Shown here: one piece after another, positions 8,209 to 16,700 of the stretch | How the letters are laid out: each line of letters opens with the position of its first letter | How positions within the stretch are numbered: position 1 is the stretch's first letter | DNA from: Pseudomonas brassicacearum | GTDB taxonomy: Bacteria > Pseudomonadota > Gammaproteobacteria > Pseudomonadales > Pseudomonadaceae | Direction: 5' to 3' | DNA: 64,000 bases | Assembly: GCF_000585995.1 (NCBI RefSeq) | Contig: NZ_CP007410.1 | Location: 5,883,001 to 5,947,000, forward strand | Notes under the pieces: generated by a model | Databases searched by the model: none | What the model was told of the DNA's origin: nothing | What the model saw: the letters and a program-made list of their open reading frames with translations, nothing else | Made by a program: the position numbers and the translations under genes

Positions 8209-9229
8209 GGGAAATTTCCTTCAGACGCGTGGAGGCGATGTAGAAGAGATCTCCGCCCACGACGCGCGTGGCGCCGGGCGGGTTGATCGCTGGGTGTCGG
8301 GCGCCCTGGGCGCGGTAGCCGATCAGCGTAGCGTTGTGCTGCTCTTTCATTCGGGCGTAGAGGTCGCCGAACGTCGCTTCAAACGCCTCGGGCAGTTTCA
8401 TCAGGTACTGGGTGGCGCCTTGACCGACGCAGAGCAGTTCATTGATGACCACTGACGAGCCCGGATCCTGGGAGGCGCGTACCAACATTTCGATGGCCAT
8501 GCTTGAAGTGCATTCCAGGCTGGGCGCATAGGCGCTGGCGAGGGCGGCGATCTCACTGTCATTGAAGTGGGCGACCACATGCCCGGTCGGCCCCAGTTGA
8601 TTGACCGCCAGCACGGTGGCCAGGGTCAGGTCGTCGGAATGGGTGCGCACCAGCACGCGTTCGGCGCCCGGCACGCCGGCACGCTGCAACAGCGCAACGG
8701 AGGACAGGCTGTCGCCCTTGATGAAGGATGTCTTGCCGGGCATGGGGTTTTCTTCGAGATCGCAATCGCAGATGACGATCAGGTTGTCGTTCGACGTTTC
8801 GTCCTGCAGCAGCAATTCAATGACCCGCTCGCTGGAGGCGCCCTCCCAGCCGATGAGAACGGTGTGGCCGGTCTTGCCGGTGAAATCGCCCTTGCCCTTC
8901 ATGCCTTTTCTCCAAACATCGATGACGCTGCTGGTGGTTTTGCCGATGGCTGCCGTCAGCAGCGCAATGCCCCCGAGCATGACCCAGGACGCGACGAAAA
9001 TTCGCCCGGCGGATGTCTGTGGCAACAGATCGCCATAGCCGACGGTGAGCGTGGTGGTGAGATAGAAGTAGATAAACGTGGCGGCGGCGATGAGGTGCTG
9101 CTCGCCCAGGAGCACCAGGCCGATCCAGGCCGTCGACAAGTGCACGCCCAACGCAATGACCAGGCCCGCCCAACCGAACCGATGGAAGAAGGACGATGCG
9201 TACGTGCGCAACAAAAGGAAAATCGACAT
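8195..9229 (-). CDS. Two-helix potassium channel with RCK (TrkA-N) domain
   Basis: With the ATG at 9229 the protein has 344 residues. Two membrane helices (about 16-42 and 72-95) flank the K+ selectivity filter TVGYGD at residues 62-67. A Rossmann-like RCK/TrkA-N domain follows (HTVLIGWEGAS; VICDCDLEEN) and then a C-terminal regulatory part. This is the architecture of ligand-gated bacterial K+ channels such as MthK. A longer in-frame start at 9355 exists, but AGGG just before 9229 and the hydrophobic N terminus favour 9229. E. coli yjf lacks this gene; here it sits between yjfJ and yjfK and overlaps yjfK. A REPIN and a hairpin separate it from yjfJ. Confidence 0.87.
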   Translation of the reverse strand: MSIFLLLRTYASSFFHRFGWAGLVIALGVHLSTAWIGLVLLGEQHLIAAATFIYFYLTTTLTVGYGDLLPQTSAGRIFVASWVMLGGIALLTAAIGKTTSSVIDVWRKGMKGKGDFTGKTGHTVLIGWEGASSERVIELLLQDETSNDNLIVICDCDLEENPMPGKTSFIKGDSLSSVALLQRAGVPGAERVLVRTHSDDLTLATVLAVNQLGPTGHVVAHFNDSEIAALASAYAPSLECTSSMAIEMLVRASQDPGSSVVINELLCVGQGATQYLMKLPEAFEATFGDLYARMKEQHNATLIGYRAQGARHPAINPPGATRVVGGDLFYIASTRLKEISHGVV

Positions 9230-9418
9230 TTCGTCCCTGACTCCGTGGGGCTTTGTTCCTGGCGGGAAATCGCTCTGGTGTCTGAATGCTTGAGCGTAGT
9301 GGCCGGACAGCATTAAACCTGTTGCGGGGCTTGGATAAAAGTACTTCGGTGACAATAAACCCGGTGACTTCCAGGAAAGCAGGACTCACGCACAAAACCT
9401 GATGACGAGCACAAACCT

Positions 9419-9548
9419 GTGGCGAGGGGATTTATCCCCGCTGGGCTGCGTAGCAGCCCCAAAGCAGCGAACACCATCCAACTGACACACTGAGGCGTCA
9501 GGTTTTAGGGCTGCTGCGCAGCCCAGCGGGGATAAATCCCCTCGCCAC
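9419..9548. repeat. REPIN, type B variant (GAGGGGATTTATCCCC)
   Basis: Inverted doublet with arms GTGGCGAGGGGATTTATCCC and its complement, a variant in which AGCTTGCT is replaced by GATTTATC. It lies inside the yjf operon, in the 389-base spacer between the channel and yjfJ (9230-9618). The rest of that spacer holds only the hairpin at 9577-9610 and no open gene. Confidence 0.9.
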
Positions 9549-9576
9549 AAGGTGTGTGCCTGGTCTGCCTTAGCTT

Positions 9577-9610
9577 GCCTTGCCTTGGCTGGTCTTCACC
9601 AAGGCAAGGC
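9577..9610 (-). other. Perfect 12-bp stem hairpin just downstream of yjfJ
   Basis: Arms GCCTTGCCTTGG (9577-9588) and CCAAGGCAAGGC (9599-9610) enclose a 10-base loop, 9 bases after the yjfJ stop codon. There is no T run on the minus-strand exit side, so it is not a classical intrinsic terminator. It could be a 3'-end stabiliser or a weak attenuator between yjfJ and the channel gene. Confidence 0.6.
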
Positions 9611-9618
9611 CCAGCCCG

Positions 9619-10317
9619 TTACTCAGCCGATTTTTTCTTCAGGCGTTCCAGGATCGCATTGGCGCTGCCTTCGTTCGGCGTGATGCCGGCGTCGCGCAGC
9701 TTGCGCTCCAGGTCGGTGCCGGTCGAAGCGTCGGCCAATTCGTCCTGGGCTTGCAGTTCAGCCGCGCGTTGCTGTTGCTTGGCCTGCAGGCGGTTGAGCG
9801 TGCCGACAGCCGTTTCCAGCTTGCCGTTGGCACCGCCACTGGCGATTGAAGCACTGACCTGGGCTTTCTGTACGCTTTCACGGGCCTTGGCCATGTCCAC
9901 CTGCTGACGCAGGCTTTTGATGCGGCTTTCGGCCTTGGTGATGTCTTTGCGCATGTTGTCCGCGTAACCACCGAATTCGGTCGCGTGCTTTTGCTCGGCG
10001 TCCAGTTCATTGGTCAGGGTCGAAATGGCTTCGGCCACTTCCAGCGCCAGGTCTTCACGGTTGGCCTGGATCGCGGCCAGGGCCTTGGCTTCCAGGTCCT
10101 TGATCTTGGCGTTGTACTCGCCCACGCGATCCGTCGACAGTTTGTGCTTGGCCATGATGGTGACCAGCTCACGCTTGGCGTTGGCCAGCGCGGTGTCGGC
10201 ATCGCGAATTTCCTGGTCGAGGATGCGCAAGGCCTGTTGGTCGACGATCGATTCGCCGACTTCGTTGGCACCGCCACGCAGGGCGGTGAACAATTTGCTC
10301 CAGATGGACTGAGTCAT
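9619..10317 (-). CDS. yjfJ: PspA/IM30 family protein, YjfJ-like
   Basis: The 232-residue protein is predicted almost wholly alpha-helical with long heptad-like segments, and shows the PspA/IM30 pattern: an amphipathic N terminus (MTQSIWSKLFTALRGG), then DQEIRDADTALANAKREL and later helices rich in Gln, Ala and Lys. PspA/IM30 proteins assemble into large ESCRT-III-like rods or rings and protect stressed membranes. This one is the YjfJ subtype by context. An AGGAA ribosome-binding site precedes the ATG at 10317, and yjfI ends 23 bases upstream. It is probably not the Psp-response PspA, because no pspB/pspC genes are adjacent. Confidence 0.92.
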   Translation of the reverse strand: MTQSIWSKLFTALRGGANEVGESIVDQQALRILDQEIRDADTALANAKRELVTIMAKHKLSTDRVGEYNAKIKDLEAKALAAIQANREDLALEVAEAISTLTNELDAEQKHATEFGGYADNMRKDITKAESRIKSLRQQVDMAKARESVQKAQVSASIASGGANGKLETAVGTLNRLQAKQQQRAAELQAQDELADASTGTDLERKLRDAGITPNEGSANAILERLKKKSAE

Positions 10318-10340
10318 GGGACAGTTCCTGTTCGGCGAAA

Positions 10341-11030
10341 TTAAATGAAGAAGCGTTCGAAGGCTTCGCTGGCGCGCTGGACGTTGTCGACGAGGGTTTT
10401 CACCTCGGTCACGACGTTGGTCAGGCTGGAATCGGAGCTCAAGGCGCCGAACATGTTGTAGACGACCTGCCCGTTGGGCATGGACTCGATACCGATCGAG
10501 GACAGCGGGAACATTTCCCGGCTACGCAGCACGGCATCATTGAAGGCCGCAACGTCGTTGATCGACTCGACATCCACCAGGACGGTATCGACGATGACTT
10601 GATCGCCCACCACCGCGATGTAAATCGGCAAACCACCAAAATCGTTCATTTCCAGCTTGATGCTGGACTCGGAACCTTGAACGAGGGAGAGGGTGATTTC
10701 GTTCGCCACCACTTCATCCAGGGCCTGAAGGGCGCTGTAGAGGCGGTCGATGTTCCAATTGTTACCTGCGCTCATGTAATTCTCCGACATGAATGAGCCA
10801 GCCAGAATCGGTTGGCGTAGCTGTTTCTCCATCTGCTTGAGCAGGCTTCGGTTTTCGGGAAGCACCCAAGTCTCGTGTTTCACATACCCGGCGGCACTCA
10901 AGCCCGCGCGCATCTGCTTCATGTAGAAGCTCGACGGTTTTTTCGCGGAGGATTTCGATCGCTCTCCCTTGCGGCTCGCTGAATCGGTCACAGGTCCGTC
11001 TGGCGGATCTGCTGGAGAGCTACTTGGCAT
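10341..11030 (-). CDS. yjfI: DUF2170 family protein, YjfI-like
   Basis: The 229-residue protein is the first gene of the operon. A basic, Ser-rich, probably disordered N terminus (about residues 1-35) precedes a helical segment, and the DUF2170 domain begins near residue 90 (NNWNIDRLYSALQALDEV). A GAGG ribosome-binding site lies 8 bases before the ATG. No enzymatic residues are recognisable. In E. coli yjfI is also the first gene before the PspA-like yjfJ. A promoter with flanking palindromes lies directly upstream, so this region probably controls the whole operon. Confidence 0.88.
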   Translation of the reverse strand: MPSSSPADPPDGPVTDSASRKGERSKSSAKKPSSFYMKQMRAGLSAAGYVKHETWVLPENRSLLKQMEKQLRQPILAGSFMSENYMSAGNNWNIDRLYSALQALDEVVANEITLSLVQGSESSIKLEMNDFGGLPIYIAVVGDQVIVDTVLVDVESINDVAAFNDAVLRSREMFPLSSIGIESMPNGQVVYNMFGALSSDSSLTNVVTEVKTLVDNVQRASEAFERFFI

Positions 11031-11053
11031 GGTGCGGACCTCACTGTGAAAAA

Positions 11054-11111
11054 CTCACGCGTGAGAAACACTACAGGTAGTTTTAAAAGCCCACAATAGC
11101 TCACGCGTGAG
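11054..11111 (-). promoter_or_regulatory. Promoter of the yjf operon with two identical 12-bp palindromic operators
   Basis: The palindrome CTCACGCGTGAG occurs twice, at 11054-11065 and 11100-11111, 46 bases apart. Read on the minus strand, a sigma-70-like promoter lies exactly between: -35 TTGTGG (11091-11096), a 17-base spacer, and -10 TAGTGT (11068-11073). The upstream palindrome touches the -35 region and the downstream one covers the expected start site. This geometry is typical of a repressor bound as two dimers. The regulator is not identifiable from the window. Confidence 0.72.
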
Positions 11112-11142
11112 ATTTTATTGATCACAAGCACCGACCGCTCTT

Positions 11143-11275
11143 GTGGCGAGGGAGCTTGCTCCCGCTGGGGCGCGAAGCGGCCCCTAAGCCCAGTACCGCG
11201 GTGTGTCAGTTAAACGTGCACTCAGCTTTTGATGGGGCTGCTGCGCAGCCCAGCGGGAGCAAGCTCCCTCGCCAC
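11143..11275. repeat. REPIN, type B
   Basis: Inverted doublet with arms GTGGCGAGGGAGCTTGCTCC and its complement and inner arms gggcgcgaagcggcccc / ggggctgctgcgcagccc. It separates the yjf promoter from the 3' end of magF. Confidence 0.92.
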
Positions 11276-11292
11276 AGGGGACCGGGATGGCC

Positions 11293-12126
11293 TTATGGGT
11301 AACTGAAGCTCTTGACCAGCGTCAGCTCGCCCACTGCCCGCATCGGCACCAGGAAGGTTTCCATCTTTTCGTTTGGCGTGCCTTCTTCCGTGATGATGGT
11401 CACCTGCGCCGTGGTCAGGGCTTGTTGCGCTTGCTCTCCACCGCCCTCACCCTCTTCGTCGCCCTCCTCACTGCGATAACCGCCGCCGTAGTAGTTCACG
11501 TACACCAAGTACTGGCCTTTGATCGGCGCGGGCATGGCGAAGATTTCCGGGCCGTAGCCGGTGGTGACGTCAACATCGAGCGCGGCGCCGTTGGGAACGA
11601 CGCGGTCGCCGTACCAGATGTGGGCGCCGTCGGGGGTGACGAGGTGCAAGTCCAGGTCGGTGCCATCGCTGTCCCAGGTCAGCAAGACCCGCAGCTTGGC
11701 CGGGGTGGCGCCACCGCTGGTGTTGAGGAACTGCGTACGGTGGCGCTGCTGGCCATCGGGGCTGCGCACTTCAACGCTGTTGCTGCCGTTGGGGAACGAG
11801 AACGGCCGGTCGAAGCGACCTTCCTCATCCAGCTTCAGCGGCAGGCTGACGCCGTTGACGATCAACTGGCCCGGCGCATTGCTGTCCTTGGGCGCGCTTT
11901 TGATCTGCCCAGTGATGCGGGCGGTGTTGGCCTGGCCTGGGGGCGTATTGACCGACGAGGCCGGGTAGTTGACGGTCTGGCTGAAGCTTTCGCCTTCACC
12001 GCCCGGCGCCCCGCTGCGCCAGCCGCCAATGGGGGTGTCGAGCTTGATGGAGTCAGCGGCCATGGCCGGTGGCAACGCGGTCAGGGCGCAGAGCAACAGC
12101 AAGACCTGTGGATAACGGAGTGTCAT
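11293..12126 (-). CDS. magF: MagF: secreted DUF2135 protein of the alpha-2-macroglobulin operon
   Basis: The 277-residue protein has a cleavable signal peptide ending in PAMAA and is predicted periplasmic. The DUF2135 region (LDLHLVTPDGAHIWYG, then GQYLVYVNYYGG) is shared with MagA at the other end of the operon, as are the GSNSVEVRS and C-terminal VKSFSY segments. An acidic Glu/Gly-rich insertion (about residues 221-234) is absent from MagA. The start lies 3 bases after the magE stop. The operon corresponds to P. aeruginosa magA-F and E. coli yfaP, -Q, -S, -T, -A. A supporting or scaffold role for the macroglobulin MagD is the likely job; no enzymatic residues are visible. Confidence 0.85.
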   Translation of the reverse strand: MTLRYPQVLLLLCALTALPPAMAADSIKLDTPIGGWRSGAPGGEGESFSQTVNYPASSVNTPPGQANTARITGQIKSAPKDSNAPGQLIVNGVSLPLKLDEEGRFDRPFSFPNGSNSVEVRSPDGQQRHRTQFLNTSGGATPAKLRVLLTWDSDGTDLDLHLVTPDGAHIWYGDRVVPNGAALDVDVTTGYGPEIFAMPAPIKGQYLVYVNYYGGGYRSEEGDEEGEGGGEQAQQALTTAQVTIITEEGTPNEKMETFLVPMRAVGELTLVKSFSYP

Positions 12127-12129
12127 GGT

Positions 12130-13749
12130 CTATTCCAGCAAGAGGTGACGGGCGAGCCCTTCGATATAGGTTTCGTCCTGGCCGTTGGGGTGAGCTTCAA
12201 AGGCCAGGTGCAGATATTCATGGGTCAGGTCGAGGCGGTCCTGCAGCGACAGCACGCCGCGCACATAGATGCGCTGGCGCTCGCGGTCGACGTAAGGCCG
12301 GCCGAAGGCGACGCGGCAGACGGCGAAAGAACTGATTTCGTTGTAGCCCACTTCGCTTTCCAACCGCGAACGCCAGCCGCGCCGTTGTTTCAGCAGCCAA
12401 TCCTGGGCGGCGGGCAATGCCTCGCAAGACGCCACCGGATTGTCCCAGCGGCTGAGGCTGGCGCGTGGGTAGGCATGCAGCAGGATGGCGTCGTAACGCT
12501 GGCCGCCGTTGGCCTGTTCGACGGCTTGCAGCCAGGACAGCTTGTCCGGGCCGGCCTGGTCGGAGTGATAGGTGACATCGGTGCCGGCCAGGACCAGATC
12601 ACTGGTCCAGGCCGCAATCGCACGGGTTTCAGCCGTCGCCGGGCGTGGCGCGACGCGCTGGCGATGGCTGCTGTCGTCGATGCTCAGGCAATCGCCGTGG
12701 CGCTGGGCGTTTTGCAGCAGGTAGGTGCGGATCGCCACGGCCAAGGCCTTGGCGGCTTCGACGGGCTCGGCCTTGGCTTCGCGTTGCAGGACCCGGGCGA
12801 CGTATTCCTCCCGGTCCAATCGCGCCACCAGCTTGCCGGGCATCAGGAACAGCTCGCCGTCGCTGTGGATATCCAACTGATTGCCGTTGGCGAATTCGAC
12901 GCGGTAGTCACCGCGCAGTTGCCCCGGCGCGGCCGGGCGGTCGCCCGACATCACCCGTTGCAAGGGATAACGGGCAAACAGCCCCACTTCCACGCAACGC
13001 CCGGTTTCCGCTGGCCAACGCGACGGTAGCGCCGCCGCCAAACCCTCACCATAGACCTTCAGCACCTGCTGGCTGGTGCCGCGTCCACCGGCCCACACCG
13101 GAGTACCGTCCGCCAGCCAACCGGCGAAACCGCCCTGACGGGACGACGGCCCCTGATTACCCAGCCAGCTCCAGGTCTTGACCCGCAGACGGCTGCCCAA
13201 CTCGCCGACCAGTCGCCCGTCCGCCGCGTTGAGCACCACGTCCAGCAGCACCCGCCGCGCTTGATCCTGGGCCGGCAGCGTGGCCAGGGTCTTGAGCAGT
13301 TCAACGACGGGCACCTGGGTCTGGGGTTGCAAGGCCGGCAAGTCCAACAGCCATGCCGGCGCCTGGCGGGCCTGCCAATAGTCGCGCCAGTTCGAGGCCG
13401 AAAGCCCGAGCCGCTGAGGTTCGAAATACAAGCCGCAGGATTTCACCAGCGCCTGGTCGCGTCCAATGCTCTGCCCGGCATTGCAGCAGTAGACCTCTTC
13501 CTTGGACTCACCCCGGCATTCATAGACCGGTTCACGGGCGTCGGTGTCCACCAGCCAGGCGTAGACAAAGATCTTCCACAGACTGCCCAACGGCGCCTGC
13601 AAGGAATCCGGCAGCGGCTGGCGGTCGAGCACCTGGGTCTGGCTGACCCGCAACAGTTGCCCGTCGAAGGCCAGGCGCAACGGCTCGTCCTGCGCTGTCG
13701 CCAGCGCAGGAATCAAGCACAACAACCACCCAAGCCACCGCCTGCGCAT
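12130..13749 (-). CDS. magE: MagE: secreted DUF2300 protein with PBP-like, SpoIID-like and HExxH regions
   Basis: Started at ATG 13749, one base after the magD stop, the protein has 539 residues and a signal peptide (about 1-20, cleavage after ATA-Q). I see three notable regions. Residues 56-59 read SLWK inside PLGSLWKIF, like the SxxK of penicillin-binding proteins, with KSC at 103-105 and KTW at 191-193 as possible SxN and KTG equivalents. Residues 312-350 (DREEYVARVLQREA, then EAAKALAVAIRTY) resemble SpoIID/LytB proteins. Near the C terminus HEYLH at 510-514 with Glu530 looks like a zinc-peptidase HExxH site. E. coli YfaQ is the DUF2300 prototype and is uncharacterised. The three-part reading is mine and needs structural confirmation. 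Confidence 0.83.
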   Translation of the reverse strand: MRRRWLGWLLCLIPALATAQDEPLRLAFDGQLLRVSQTQVLDRQPLPDSLQAPLGSLWKIFVYAWLVDTDAREPVYECRGESKEEVYCCNAGQSIGRDQALVKSCGLYFEPQRLGLSASNWRDYWQARQAPAWLLDLPALQPQTQVPVVELLKTLATLPAQDQARRVLLDVVLNAADGRLVGELGSRLRVKTWSWLGNQGPSSRQGGFAGWLADGTPVWAGGRGTSQQVLKVYGEGLAAALPSRWPAETGRCVEVGLFARYPLQRVMSGDRPAAPGQLRGDYRVEFANGNQLDIHSDGELFLMPGKLVARLDREEYVARVLQREAKAEPVEAAKALAVAIRTYLLQNAQRHGDCLSIDDSSHRQRVAPRPATAETRAIAAWTSDLVLAGTDVTYHSDQAGPDKLSWLQAVEQANGGQRYDAILLHAYPRASLSRWDNPVASCEALPAAQDWLLKQRRGWRSRLESEVGYNEISSFAVCRVAFGRPYVDRERQRIYVRGVLSLQDRLDLTHEYLHLAFEAHPNGQDETYIEGLARHLLLE

Positions 13750-13750
13750 G

Positions 13751-16700
13751 TCAGTTAACCGTGATCTGACCAAGCGCCGGTTTCTGTTCCCGTGCCTGAT
13801 GCTGTGGCGCGTAGACCTGGGTGAAGCGCACCGGCGGCAAAGTGAACTGGCCCTTCTGGGAGAAGCGCACCAAGTGCCGCAGGCGCAGCTCGCCACTGAG
13901 GGCATCCACCGGCACTGCATACGCCATCTGGCCCGGTTCGAAGCGCGCCCTTTCCAGGGAAGTCGGTTCGCTGTCGGCCTTGCCCATCAACTGGATGCCC
14001 CAAGTGGTGCGCTCCACATCGGCGCCCGGCGGCAACGGCACTTCAAGCATGCCGTAGCGCAGCGGTGTCGGCGCCTTGCTGTTGATGATGACTTCATCCA
14101 AGTAGAGGCTGTCGCTGGACAACGGCTTGTTGCCCACGGCTTCGAGCTTGAAGGTGAACGCCTCGTCGCCCGGCACCAAACGCGACAGGCGCCGGGTAAT
14201 GGACACGGCCATCGGCGCCAGCGGCGGTTGCTGGCTCTGGAAGCTCAGTGCGGCTTGCAGTGGACGCTCCTGGGCACCGGTGAGGGTCAGTTGGGTCGGC
14301 AACTGCGCGCCTTGCCATTGCCAGTAGGTTTCACCGGTCGCGCCTTGCTGGGCTTTCCAGCCTTCGCCCGGGGCCAGGGCCACGGCTGGCGCGGCCTGTT
14401 CGATGCTGCGCTGCAGCCAGGTCAAGGCCAGGGCCCGTTCCAGGGTCGACTGTTGCGGCAGCACACGTTCCAGCAAGGCGCTGGCGCGGGCCTGGTCGAA
14501 GGTTTGCAACGACAGGACCAGGGCTTCGACGAATGGCTGCGAGCTGAGTTCCAGCTGCTGTTGCGCGGCGTCCACCTGACGGCTGAAGGCGGCCGGCAAC
14601 GGCACCTTCGCCTGCTTGGCGAGGGACGCGGTCAGTACGCGGGCGCTAGCCAAGCCAAGGGCTGAATCCGGCGCGCTCATGACCAGGCTGTCTTCACCGC
14701 TGTCCAGCACGCTTTCGGTAGTGTCTTCACTGGCCTTGGCCAGATCGTCCATCAGCCCGCTGAGCAGGGTGTTCACCGGCAATTGCATCTGCTTGGCGAA
14801 CGACAGGATCAACGCCCGTTGCAGCAGCGGCGTATCACCGGCCTGCTTGGCGTAGACCTCCAGCACCCGCTGCCAGTGTTCCGGCGGTAGGCTCAGGTCC
14901 AGGGCCTTGCTGGCGTGCCAGTCGGCGTAATAGGCGTAGGCCGTGAGGAACGCATCCGGCTCACCGTCCTGGCCCCACCAGGTGAAGCTCGCCGACGGCC
15001 CGGCCATTTGCACCAGGCGCAAGCGGCTGTTTTGCATGATCAGGCGCAAGCGATCGCGGATCTGCGGGTTCGCCGCCAGGGTCGGGTAGGCGATGCTCAA
15101 TGGCAGCAGACGGCTGGCGGTCTGCTCGACGCCACCGTAGGGGTAGCTCAACAAGTCATCCAGGGCCGAACGGAACAACGCTTGCGGGCTGTCATCCAGG
15201 CGCAGGCGGATGTCGCTGGCGTCGGCCGGCAGGGTCAGCGGGGTCTCGCCACTCGCTACGTCGAAGCGCTGGCTCTGGGTGACTTGCCAACCATTGCCGC
15301 TGGCGTTCAGGCGCACCGCCAAGGTGTCCTGGGTTTCGCCGTTCACTTGCAACTGCACGCTCAGGTCGCCGCTGCTCAGTTCGATTGCCGGCAGCGCCAC
15401 ATAGTTGATGCCGTTTTTCAGCTCTGCCACCACCCGTTGTTCAGTACCGGCATAGCGGATCAGCAGTTCAGTGGTCAGCGGCTTTTCCGCCTGGCTGAAG
15501 GCGAACAGGCCCAGTTGCGGCTTATCGCCCGTGCGGAAGCGGGTCGGGCCGCTCCACTTCAGGTACAGCGGTTTTTCCGAGGCGATGAATTGTTTCTTCT
15601 GCCCCACCTGGCCGTCGTCAGAGATGGCCCGGGCGGTGATGCGCCAGCGGGTCAGGGAATCCGGCATCTTGAAGGTGAAGCGGACCTTGCCGCTGGCGTC
15701 GGTGACCAGCTCCGGTTGCCACGCAGCCGTGTCGACGTCTTCACGCCGCGGCCGCTCCAGCACCTTGACGCCACGCTCGCTGCGGTTGGCCTTGCCCGGC
15801 GCGCCAGGGCTGCCCGGCAGCGCCACGTCGTAGCTGATGAACGACAGGCTGGCGCTAGTGCGCACGTTATTGCGACGCGGGTGATAGAAGAACTGGTCGA
15901 TGGTCGGCGCCACTTCCGGTTGCAAGGCATAGACCATTTCGTCGACGACGCTGACGGTCAGGTGCGCCGGAATCGCCTTGCCGGCGAACTGGGTGCTCAG
16001 GTCCACGGTCACCGTGTCGCCAGGGCGGTAGGTGGCTTTGTCAGTGACGACCGCCACATCGATCTGCGGTGCAACCACCTTGATACCGGCGTTCTGGAAG
16101 CTGTACTGGCCGCCCTTGGTGTAGAGCACCGAGAACGTCAGGTTCGGGGCGAAGGCGTCCTTCACTGGAATGCGCGCGCGATATTGGGTGTCGCTGAGTT
16201 TTTCCATCTTCAGCCAGTCACTGCCCTTGGACAACAGCGCCGTGGCCTCGACCTTGTCCCGCTCAAGGGACAGCAGCGCATCGCTGACCGGTTCCGGGAA
16301 GGTGATCAGGGCCAGCGCTTCGTCACCGGCCTTGTATTCGGCTTTATCGAGGACGATCTCGACCGTGCCCGGCACGGCCTTGATGCCTTCACCGGTCACC
16401 GCATGGGCGGCGGCGCCGATGACCCGGCCGTGGTCGTCCTTGAGCGTCAGGTTGTAGGTGCCGGGACGATCGAAGGTCAGGCTGAAGCCCTTGTCCTTGG
16501 CCGTCAGCTTGCCTTCACCCGTAGTCTGGTCTTCCAGGCGCACCCAGGCGTAGCTGCCCGGGGTCACGGCTTTGGCTTGTTCGTTGCCGCCTTCGTTGGC
16601 GTAGCTGAACGCCACTTTCTGGCCAACGGCGCTGAAGCGCTGGGGTGCGCTCAGGCGGAAATTCGCCGCGCCACGGTCGATGAGGATTTCCTTGGTGGTC

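Noticed and set aside
9230..9355. The 42-codon N-terminal extension of the K+ channel
   Set aside because: The extension is not hydrophobic or conserved-looking and the AGGG-preceded ATG at 9229 gives a normal channel N terminus.
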